A DNA stretch of 64,000 nucleotides from Palsa-504 sp963753225. Its GTDB lineage: Bacteria; Actinomycetota; Actinomycetes; Streptosporangiales; Streptosporangiaceae. Positions 57,917 to 64,000 of the stretch are shown piece after piece. Numbering within the stretch: the first letter of the stretch is position 1; each line of letters opens with the position of its first letter. The stretch is taken from the NCBI GenBank assembly GCA_963753225.1, contig CAVWBQ010000020.1, forward strand, positions 1 through 64,000. Reading direction: 5' to 3'. The notes beneath the pieces were generated by a model, which was given only the letters and a program-made list of their open reading frames with translations, had not been told where the DNA came from and made no database searches. The position numbers and the translations under genes are program-made.

Positions 57917-59515
57917 GTGAGCCAGAACAGTACAGCGACCGGCGGCGTGGCCGCGATCAAGCGGGGGGGCCTGGGGGGGCCCGCCCCCCTGGCCGGCACC
58001 GACGACGAGCGGCGCTACCAGGCCGCGGTCAGCAAGGATCCACGCTTCAACGGCGTCTTCTTCATCGGGGTGACCTCGACCGGCATCTACTGCCGACCGT
58101 CCTGCCCGGCCATCACGCCGAAGCGGGCGAACATGCGGTTCTACCGCAGCGCGGCGGCGGCCCAGGAGGCGGGCTTCCGGGCCTGCAAGCGGTGCCGCCC
58201 GGATGCCTCCCCGGGCTCGCCCGAATGGAACATCCGGGCCGACATGGTGGGCCGGGCGATGCGGCTGATCGCCGACGGGGTGGTCGACCGGGACGGCGTC
58301 GAGGGCCTGGCCCGCAGGCTTGGCTACGAGCAGCGCCAGGTGCGCCGGCTGGTCACCGCCGAGCTCGGCGCCGGCCCGCTCGCCATCGCCCGCGCGCAGC
58401 GCGCCCAGACGGCGCGGATCCTGGTCGAGACCACCGCGCTGCCGCTGTCCGAGATCGCATTCGCGGCCGGTTTCGCCAGCATCAGGCAGTTCAACGCGAC
58501 TATCCGCGAGGTCTTCGCGGTCACGCCGACCCAGTTGCGGGAGGCGCGCGGCCGGGCGCAGAAGACCCGGCGGCTGCAGCCGCCCCCAGGTGCGGCCGCG
58601 CCCGGGCTGATCCGCATCAGGCTGGCCTACCGGGCCCCGATCGACAGCGAGCGGATGCTGGGCTACCTAGGCGCCCGGGCCATCCCCGGGGTGGAGGAGG
58701 TGCTGGACGGCCGGTACCGGCGGACCATCATGCTGCCGAACGGGTCGGGGATCTTGTCCCTCGCTCCGGCAACCGGCTACGTCGACTGCGAACTCCAGCT
58801 CGAGGACCTGCGCGACCTGACCGCCGCGGTGCAGCGCTGCCGGCGGCTGCTCGACTTGGACGCGGACCCGGAGGCGGTCACCGGCTACCTGTCGGCCGAC
58901 CCGGTGCTCGGGCCGCTGGCCCTGGCCAACCCGGGGCGCCGCTCGCCTGGCCACGTCGACGGCAACGAACTGGCGCTGCGCGCGGTGCTCGGCCAGCAGG
59001 TCTCGGTGGCCGCGGCCCGGCGGCTCGGGGCGCGTCTTGTGGCCGCGTACGGCAAGCCGCTGTCACGCCCCGACGGCCCGCTGACGCACTGCTTCCCTGA
59101 GGCCGAGACGCTGGCCGCCGCCGATCCGGCCACGCTGCCGATGCCGCGCAGCCGGGCGCTGGCCCTGACCGGGCTGGCCAGCGCTCTTGCCTCCGGCGAG
59201 CTAGTGCTCGACCCGGGGGCCGAACGGGACCGGGCCGAGGCCGTGCTGCTGGCGCTGCCCGGCATCGGGCCGTGGACCGCTTCCTATATCCGGATGCGCG
59301 CGCTGGCCGACCCGGACGCGTTCCTGCCGTCGGACGTCGGCGTGCTCGACGCGCTGGCCCGCCTGGGGGCCTTCGGGACGGCGGCGGCCGGGACGGGTCC
59401 TTCGGCGCGAGCCCGGGCCGCCAAGGCCGCGGCGGAGCTGGCGGAGAGCTGGCGGCCGTGGCGCTCCTACGCCGTCCACCACCTGTGGGCGTACCTAGAA
59501 GAAAAGGATCGATGA
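57917..59515 (+). CDS. Ada-AlkA fusion: methylphosphotriester sensor and 3-methyladenine glycosylase
   Basis: The 532-residue repair protein has an AdaA domain with zinc/alkyl-acceptor cysteines 59, 63, 90 and 93, exactly the E. coli Ada spacing (C-X3-C-X26-C-X2-C). An AraC-type HTH follows (RMLIADGVVDRDGVEGLARRLGYEQRQVRR), then an AlkA glycosylase (RLAYRAPIDSERMLGYLGARAIPGVEEV, HhH ALPGIGPWTASYIRMRAL and the Asp of SDVGVLD). GTG 57917 was chosen because GGAAG precedes it and the leader is short. Residues 16-26 come from a G-run repeat. The stop overlaps ogt. Confidence 0.92.
   Translation: MSQNSTATGGVAAIKRGGLGGPAPLAGTDDERRYQAAVSKDPRFNGVFFIGVTSTGIYCRPSCPAITPKRANMRFYRSAAAAQEAGFRACKRCRPDASPGSPEWNIRADMVGRAMRLIADGVVDRDGVEGLARRLGYEQRQVRRLVTAELGAGPLAIARAQRAQTARILVETTALPLSEIAFAAGFASIRQFNATIREVFAVTPTQLREARGRAQKTRRLQPPPGAAAPGLIRIRLAYRAPIDSERMLGYLGARAIPGVEEVLDGRYRRTIMLPNGSGILSLAPATGYVDCELQLEDLRDLTAAVQRCRRLLDLDADPEAVTGYLSADPVLGPLALANPGRRSPGHVDGNELALRAVLGQQVSVAAARRLGARLVAAYGKPLSRPDGPLTHCFPEAETLAAADPATLPMPRSRALALTGLASALASGELVLDPGAERDRAEAVLLALPGIGPWTASYIRMRALADPDAFLPSDVGVLDALARLGAFGTAAAGTGPSARARAAKAAAELAESWRPWRSYAVHHLWAYLEEKDR
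57962..57994. repeat. G-run/C-run hairpin inside the ada-alkA reading frame
   Basis: G7-CCT-G7-CCC-G-C6 arrangement (33 bp), similar in plan to the hairpin repeats at 37159 and 61876. It lies about 45 bp after the start codon and encodes part of KRGGLGGPAPLAG. It can fold as a stem or a G-quadruplex, which could slow translation. Family relation is inference. Confidence 0.6.
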
Positions 59516-60045
59516 TGACGAGCCCGTTCGCGGCGCCGGACCCCGGCGCCCCGCGCCTTTCCCATATCGTCAGCTCCCCAATCGGCAGGCTGCTGCTACT
59601 CGGCGACGGGCACGCGCTGACCGGCCTGTGGATGATCGACGCCGAACGGCACACGTCCCGTTCCGGCGATGGCCTGACGCCGAGCCCGGAGGCGTTCCGC
59701 GAGGTCGAGGCGGAGCTCGAGGCGTACTTCGCCGGCGAGCTCAAGGAGTTCACCGTGCCGCTGGCACCGAGCGGGTCCCCGTTCCAGATGGCCGTGTGGA
59801 CCGAGCTGACCAAGATCCCGTACGGGAGCACGGTCAGCTACGGCGACATCGCGCTGGCGCTGGGCAAGCGGCTGGTCGCGTCGCGGGCGGTGGGCCTGGC
59901 CAACGGGTCCAACCCGATCTCGGTCATCGTGCCCTGCCACCGGGTAATCGGCAGCGACGGCAGCCTGACCGGCTACGGCGGCGGGCTGGAGCGCAAGGAA
60001 CTACTGCTCCGGCTGGAGGGCGCGGGGCCGGTCACCCTATGGTGA
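59512..60045 (+). CDS. ogt: Methylated-DNA-protein cysteine methyltransferase
   Basis: The 177-residue suicide enzyme removes methyl groups from O6-methylguanine. The acceptor motif is VIVPCHRVIG with Cys142, and the recognition segments SPFQMAVWTELTKIPYGSTVSYGDIAL and ANGSNP are present. The start ATG 59512 (or 59515) overlaps the ada-alkA stop, giving a coupled adaptive-response operon. The ribosome site AAAAGGA lies inside the upstream gene. Confidence 0.95.
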   Translation: MMTSPFAAPDPGAPRLSHIVSSPIGRLLLLGDGHALTGLWMIDAERHTSRSGDGLTPSPEAFREVEAELEAYFAGELKEFTVPLAPSGSPFQMAVWTELTKIPYGSTVSYGDIALALGKRLVASRAVGLANGSNPISVIVPCHRVIGSDGSLTGYGGGLERKELLLRLEGAGPVTLW

Positions 60046-60091
60046 AGGCGCGGTTATCGCTGCGGGTGTGCTCTGAGGGACTTCTGACACG

Positions 60092-60784
60092 ATGGAACTG
60101 ATGACGCGCGGGCCGCGTCAAAGCACCATGATGTCTCCTCGCCAAGTTCGCGGAACTGTACTAGCGGTACTGCTGTGCTCGGCACTGGCCGGGTGCGGCT
60201 CGGTCACGGCCTCGGCTCCGGCCGGGGCGGGCGCCTCGTCGTCGGCGCCTGCGACGTCATCGGCCCAGGCAGCGTCCTCGGCACCAGCGTCCCCGGCGTC
60301 GGCGTCCTCGGGTGCGGCATCCTCGGGTGCGGCGGCCGCGACCGGGTGTGCCAGCGTGAACCAGGCCACGTCGGTCACCGTGCACCGCATCATGCACCTG
60401 GTCGAGCCGACCCGGGCAGGAGCGCTCAGCAAGACCCAGCACAACGCGACCCTGGTACGCGCGCTGTTCAGCGAGCTCTGCGCGGCGGTCAGCCACCCGT
60501 CGGCGAAGAAGGGGATAATCCGCTGCCCGGCCGACTTCGGGATCTCCTACCTGGGGACCTTCTACGACGGCAGCCGGACGCTGGCCAAGTTCATCTACGG
60601 CGCAAGCGGGTGCCAGACGGTGAGCCTCACGGCGGACGGGAAGACCCGGAGCACGTTCATGCTCGGCGGGACGTCCACGGCCGCGCCGAAGCTGCGGGCC
60701 GCCATGGCCGCGGCCCTCGGGGTGCCCACGCTGGCGATAGCCCAGCCGGTGAACGGGTCGGGCGGGACCGGCGCGAACAAGTGA
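60092..60784 (+). CDS. Putative lipoprotein, unknown
   Basis: A 230-residue protein with a signal peptide and lipobox (VLLCSALAGC). A Ser/Ala/Pro linker of about 50 residues follows (ASSSAPATSSAQAASSAPASPASASSG), then a domain with two disulfide-prone cysteines (CASVNQATSVTVHRIMHLVEP, ELCAAVSHP, RCPADFGISYLGTFYDGSRTLAKFIYGASGCQTVSLTADG). The domain looks like the small secreted folds of actinobacteria. ATG 60092 or 60101; the hydrophobic core favours a start close to 60131. Function unknown. It is close to ogt but in no clear operon. Confidence 0.8.
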   Translation: MELMTRGPRQSTMMSPRQVRGTVLAVLLCSALAGCGSVTASAPAGAGASSSAPATSSAQAASSAPASPASASSGAASSGAAAATGCASVNQATSVTVHRIMHLVEPTRAGALSKTQHNATLVRALFSELCAAVSHPSAKKGIIRCPADFGISYLGTFYDGSRTLAKFIYGASGCQTVSLTADGKTRSTFMLGGTSTAAPKLRAAMAAALGVPTLAIAQPVNGSGGTGANK

Positions 60785-60824
60785 CGGCGGGCGGCTCGGC
60801 TTGGCTTGGCTTGGCTTGGCTTGG

Positions 60825-61112
60825 CTACGGCAGGTTGCCGGACTCGTCGAGGTCGAACTCGCCGTCCTTGACCCCGAGGACGAACGCGTCCCACTCGGCC
60901 TCGGTGAAGTAGAGCTTCTCGCCGTCGGGGTTGGCCGCGTCGTACATCACGTACAGCCTGGGCTCATCGGCCTTGTGCGGGGCGGATGACGTGTCGGTGG
61001 TGACATAGACCTCGACCCGGCTCTCCTCGGAATCGACCGCGCCGGCGTCGATCGGCCCCGTGTTGGCTGGCCCCGTGTTGATCGACACAGCGTCGTCACC
61101 CGGTGTATGCAT
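60825..61112 (-). CDS. DUF397-type small protein
   Basis: The 95-residue protein has the DUF397-like C-terminal motif FTEAEWDAFVLGVKDGEFDL near the end and an acidic Thr/Ala-rich start. DUF397 proteins usually sit beside an XRE regulator and act in morphological or antibiotic control; no such partner is next to it here (the HTH-like genes are about 5-9 kb away). A 5-bp repeat (TTGGC five times, 60801-60825) abuts its stop codon. Confidence 0.75.
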   Translation of the reverse strand: MHTPGDDAVSINTGPANTGPIDAGAVDSEESRVEVYVTTDTSSAPHKADEPRLYVMYDAANPDGEKLYFTEAEWDAFVLGVKDGEFDLDESGNLP

Positions 61113-61145
61113 GCGCTCAGGCTACTACCCGATAGGGTCGTGTCC

Positions 61146-61646
61146 GTGCCCGATTCCGTTTCCGCCGGGTTCTCCGCAGCGGAGGAAGCCGCGTGGTACG
61201 CCAGGATGCCGACCATGTTCGCCGCCGCGGCGGCGCTGTTCACCAGCGCGGACGGCCGGGTACTTCTGGTCAAGCCAAACTACAGGGCGCACTGGTCGCT
61301 GCCGGGCGGGATCCTCGAGCACGGCGAGCCGCCGCACGCGGGCTGCCGCCGTGAGGTCATGGAGGAACTCGGCCTCGACATCACGCCCGGCCGGCTTCTC
61401 GTCGTCGGCTGGTCCGGCCCGGACGAAGTGCGGCCAAGGCCGGCCGTGCACTTCGTCTTCGACGGCGGGGTGCTGGCCGACGACGTGCCCATCCGGCTGC
61501 AGGAGGAAGAACTCGACGACTTCCGGTTCGTCGAGCCCGCCGTCCTGGACGACTACCTGCCGCTGATCATCAGCACGCGGGTGGCCGCCGGGCTGCGCGG
61601 CCTGGACGCCGGGACGACCGTCTACCTGCCGTGGACCGAGCCATGA
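61146..61646 (+). CDS. NUDIX hydrolase
   Basis: The 166-residue protein has a complete Nudix box, GGILEHGEPPHAGCRREVMEELG (GX5EX7REUXEEXGU), within an otherwise short alpha-beta-alpha fold. Such enzymes hydrolyse nucleoside diphosphates linked to another group; the substrate is not evident. GTG 61146 has TAGGG about 8 bp upstream (61140 is an alternative). The gene diverges from DUF397 with 33 bp between and overlaps the DUF2277 3' end by 25 bp. Confidence 0.92.
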   Translation: MPDSVSAGFSAAEEAAWYARMPTMFAAAAALFTSADGRVLLVKPNYRAHWSLPGGILEHGEPPHAGCRREVMEELGLDITPGRLLVVGWSGPDEVRPRPAVHFVFDGGVLADDVPIRLQEEELDDFRFVEPAVLDDYLPLIISTRVAAGLRGLDAGTTVYLPWTEP

Positions 61647-61852
61647 GCCGACCTGACCTGGAGCTGATCGAGCAGGGTCGCGGTGGCCGCCGTGACGGCG
61701 TCGACCGCGTGGCCGAACGCCTCGGCGTTGTGCCCGGCGGGGGCGCGGAAACCGCTGATCTTCCGCACGTACTGCAGCGCGGCGGCGCGGATGTCCTCGT
61801 CGGTCACCCGTTCGGCGTACGGCGGGCGGAGAGTCTTGATGCTTCGGCACAT
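61622..61852 (-). CDS. DUF2277 family protein
   Basis: The 76-residue protein begins MCRSIKTLRPPYAERVTDEDIRAAALQYVRKISGFRAP, the typical opening of DUF2277, a family of unknown function found in many bacteria. The conserved Cys and the IRAAALQYVRKISG helix are present. Its last 25 bp are antisense to the NUDIX gene. Confidence 0.88.
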   Translation of the reverse strand: MCRSIKTLRPPYAERVTDEDIRAAALQYVRKISGFRAPAGHNAEAFGHAVDAVTAATATLLDQLQVRSAHGSVHGR

Positions 61853-61875
61853 GCTTCGACGGTACCTGGGCCTAT

Positions 61876-61920
61876 GGGGGGTCCGGGGGGTCCGGGGGTC
61901 ATTCCCCCGGGCTAGCACTG
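61876..61920. repeat. G-run hairpin repeat downstream of dapB
   Basis: G-run TCC G-run TCC G-run TCAT C-run GGG-CTAGCACTG, a relative of the 37197 copy, which shares the C-run and AGCACTG end. It overlaps the dapB stop and supplies its last codons (about SASPGE). It is downstream of dapB on the minus strand, the same position relative to the gene as for the HAD gene. Confidence 0.75.
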
Positions 61921-62660
61921 CCGAGTCCGAGCAGTCCCTCCAGGCCCACGGTGAGCGCGGGCGGAAGGGAGCCGATGCCGCGGACGGCGAGCAGGACCCC
62001 CGGCATGAACGAGGCCCGGTCCAGGGAGTCGTGCCTGATCGTCAGCGTCTCCCCGGTCCCGCCGAACAGCACCTCCTGGTGCGCCACCAGGCCCGACATC
62101 CGCACCGAGTGCACGTGCACGCCGTCCACGCTGGCGCCGCGCGCGCCCGGCAGCGCGGACGCGGTGGCGTCCGGCGGCGGCCCGAGGCCCGCACCGGCCC
62201 TGGCCGCGGCGATCATCGACGCGGTCCGCAGAGCGGTGCCGGACGGGGCGTCCGCCTTGTTCCCGTGGTGGAACTCGATCACCTCGGCCGAGGGAAAGAA
62301 CCTGGCCGCCTGGGCGGCGAACCGCATCATCAAGATGGCGCCGACGGAGAAGTTCGGCACGACCAGGAGGCGCACGTCGGGGCGCTCGGCCAGCCAGCCG
62401 CGCACCTCGTCGAGCCGGTCCTCGCCGAACCCGGACGTGCCGACCACCACGTCCAGGTCGTGCAGCACGCACCAGTGCAGATTGGACATGACCACGCCGG
62501 GATGGGTGAAGTCGACCACCACGTCACACCCGGTCAGCGCGTCGAGCGCGTCCCCTTGGTCGACCTCGGCGACGACCTCCAGGTCCGGCGCCTCGGTGAT
62601 CGTCCGGACCACCTCGCGCCCCATCCGTCCCCGCGCACCCAGCACTCCGACCTTGGCCAT
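61899..62660 (-). CDS. dapB: 4-hydroxy-tetrahydrodipicolinate reductase
   Basis: The 253-residue enzyme reduces HTPA in lysine/diaminopimelate synthesis, using NAD(P)H. The dinucleotide motif is VLGARGRMGREV, VVDFTHP follows, and the catalytic block EFHHGNKADAPSGTAL holds the His and Lys of the active site. Length is normal except for the C-terminal ASPGE, which lies in the G-run repeat. The M16 protease gene precedes it by 23 bp on the same strand. Confidence 0.96.
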   Translation of the reverse strand: MAKVGVLGARGRMGREVVRTITEAPDLEVVAEVDQGDALDALTGCDVVVDFTHPGVVMSNLHWCVLHDLDVVVGTSGFGEDRLDEVRGWLAERPDVRLLVVPNFSVGAILMMRFAAQAARFFPSAEVIEFHHGNKADAPSGTALRTASMIAAARAGAGLGPPPDATASALPGARGASVDGVHVHSVRMSGLVAHQEVLFGGTGETLTIRHDSLDRASFMPGVLLAVRGIGSLPPALTVGLEGLLGLGSASPGE

Positions 62661-62683
62661 GGCTGCCTCCTAGCTAGGTCTGC

Positions 62684-63967
62684 TCAGGCCTGGAACGCGC
62701 TGGCGTCGTCGAACGGGCCGACGACGGACAGGGCCTTGGGGCGGGTGAGGATCTCGGTGGCGATCGCGCGGATGTCGTCATGGCCTACGGAGTCGATCGC
62801 GGTCAGCACCTCCTCCACCGGCTCGAGCCGCGGGTAGACCAGCTCGGACTTGCCGAGACGGCTCATCCGCGAGGACGGGTCCTCCAGGCTGAGCACGATC
62901 GAGCCCCGCACCTGGCCCTTGCCGCGGGCGAGTTCGGCGTCGGTCAGGCCGCCCTCCACCAGCCGGGCGATCTCGTCGCGGCAGATGGCCAGCACCTCGT
63001 CGGCCTTGGAGGGCAGGCAGCCGACGTAGATGCCCCACATGCCGATGTCGGCGTGCTGCCCGGAGAAGCTGTAGACCGAGTACGCCAGGCCGCGCTTCTC
63101 CCTGATCTCCTGGAACAGCCGGGAGGACATGCCACCGCCGAACGCCGCGTTCAGCACGCCGAGCGCGAACCGGCGCTCGTCCGTCCTGGCCAGCGCCTCA
63201 CAGCCGAGCACCAGGTTGGCCTGCTCGATGCCGCGGGAGATCAGCGTGGTGCCCTGGCCGGCCGCATGCCCGCCCTGGTCCCCGGCCAGCCGGGGCAGCG
63301 CGGGCTCGGCGGCCCGGTCGAGCACCGGGCCGAACGCCTGCCTGACCAGCTCCACCACCGTGTCGTGGTCCAGGTTGCCCGCCGCGGCCACCACGAGGTG
63401 CTCGGGCGTGTACCTGGCCTCGTAGTGCTCGAAGATATGGTCCCTGGTGATCGCGTTGATCGAGTCCGTGGTGCCCAGGATCGGCCGGCCCAGCGGGGTG
63501 TCGCCGAACAGCTTGGAGGTGAACGCCTCGTGCACGGTGTCCGTGGGGTCGTCATCGTTCATCGCGATCTCTTCGAGCACCACGTTGCGCTCGGCGTCTA
63601 CATCCTTCGGCGTGATCAGCGAGCTGGTCACCATGTCGGACAGGATGTCCACGGCCAGTGGCAGGTCCGCGTCGAGCACACGCGCGTAGTAGCAGGTGTA
63701 CTCCTTGGCGGTGAACGCGTTCATCTCACCGCCGGCCGCGTCCATCTCCGCCGAGATCTCCAGCGCGGTGCGCCGCCTGGTGCCCTTGAACAGCAGGTGC
63801 TCCAGGTAGTGGGTCGCGCCCGCGTGCGCGTGGTCCTCGTCGCGCGAGCCGACCCCTACCCAGATGCCGAGCGCGACCGAGCGCACCGCGGGCAGGAACT
63901 CGGTGACTACCCGCAGACCACCGGGGAGAACCGTGCGACAGACTCCGTGGGCTGGTTCGGTAGCCAT
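62684..63967 (-). CDS. M16 family zinc peptidase
   Basis: The 427-residue peptidase has the inverted zinc motif HYLEHLLF (HxxEH, His53-Glu56-His57) with downstream Glu in ERNVVLEEIAM, and the second half GGMSSRLFQEIREKRGLAYSVYSF. It is the mycobacterial/actinobacterial processing-protease type (PepR-like, often next to dapB and polynucleotide phosphorylase). It is 23 bp upstream of dapB on the same strand, so the two are probably one transcript. It ends 33 bp from the window edge. Confidence 0.94.
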   Translation of the reverse strand: MATEPAHGVCRTVLPGGLRVVTEFLPAVRSVALGIWVGVGSRDEDHAHAGATHYLEHLLFKGTRRRTALEISAEMDAAGGEMNAFTAKEYTCYYARVLDADLPLAVDILSDMVTSSLITPKDVDAERNVVLEEIAMNDDDPTDTVHEAFTSKLFGDTPLGRPILGTTDSINAITRDHIFEHYEARYTPEHLVVAAAGNLDHDTVVELVRQAFGPVLDRAAEPALPRLAGDQGGHAAGQGTTLISRGIEQANLVLGCEALARTDERRFALGVLNAAFGGGMSSRLFQEIREKRGLAYSVYSFSGQHADIGMWGIYVGCLPSKADEVLAICRDEIARLVEGGLTDAELARGKGQVRGSIVLSLEDPSSRMSRLGKSELVYPRLEPVEEVLTAIDSVGHDDIRAIATEILTRPKALSVVGPFDDASAFQA

Positions 63968-64000
63968 CTACTCGTGGTGCCCGCCGCGGGTGCGGTGCCT

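Overview
The window is a 64-kb piece of a very GC-rich actinobacterial chromosome. The signs are GTG starts, 1-4 bp start/stop overlaps (ATGA, GTGA, TAATG), a SARP-type regulator, a truncated DUF222 (13E12-repeat) gene, DUF397 and DUF2277 proteins, an F420-type reductase, a bacterial RIO kinase, an Eis-type acetyltransferase and a hopanoid locus. A Streptosporangiales- or Frankia-like organism would fit, but the genus cannot be fixed from this sequence. I saw no rRNA, tRNA, CRISPR array, prophage or intact transposase gene.

Layout. 0-4.6 kb: a complete CUT1-type sugar ABC importer (binding lipoprotein, two permeases, ATPase) with a strong hairpin after the lipoprotein gene. 4.6-8.5 kb: an AAA/DUF4143 ATPase, a RIO kinase, a helix-hairpin-helix protein and a Cys-rich unknown; four 23-bp-period repeats lie between the ATPase and the kinase. 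8.7-12.6 kb: a SARP-like regulator next to a MacB-type ABC exporter pair. 13-18.2 kb: small and broken genes, a reductase that has run into a DUF222 remnant, a TMEM175-type channel, an unknown protein and a DUF4331 protein. 18.4-27 kb: one compact minus-strand hopanoid operon, hpnC-hpnD-hpnE-polyprenyl synthase-shc-(hpnG-ispH fusion)-hpnH. It runs from prenyl diphosphates through squalene and hopene to adenosylhopane, and three TGACG-N4-CGTCA sites stand upstream.

27-43.8 kb: a SpoIIE-type phosphatase, Eis-like GNAT, MFS exporter, rpiB, pepN, a small unknown, proS, a HAD phosphatase, two small membrane or secreted proteins, a phospholipase-D-like protein, an amidase and a NERD protein. 43.9-47.3 kb: ilvD, a GNAT enzyme and menA. 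47.3-50.3 kb: a type I methyltransferase/specificity pair with no hsdR in the window. 51-56.1 kb: two proteins sharing one HTH-like domain bracket an SPFH-NfeD membrane operon. 56.2-64 kb: a PHP phosphatase, an ada-alkA/ogt alkylation-repair operon, a lipoprotein, DUF397, NUDIX, DUF2277, dapB and an M16 protease.

The most notable points outside ordinary genes are: two copies, in opposite orientation, of a ~355-bp MITE-like element with 20-bp terminal inverted repeats in a CTAG context; the HpnG-IspH fusion; the operator-like palindromes upstream of hpnC; the 23-bp iterons; a G-run hairpin repeat family; a nested set of long hairpins near rpiB; and a window-wide excess of short tandem repeats, often of 15 bp, inside and between genes. 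In one case such a repeat supplies the stop codons of both convergent genes.
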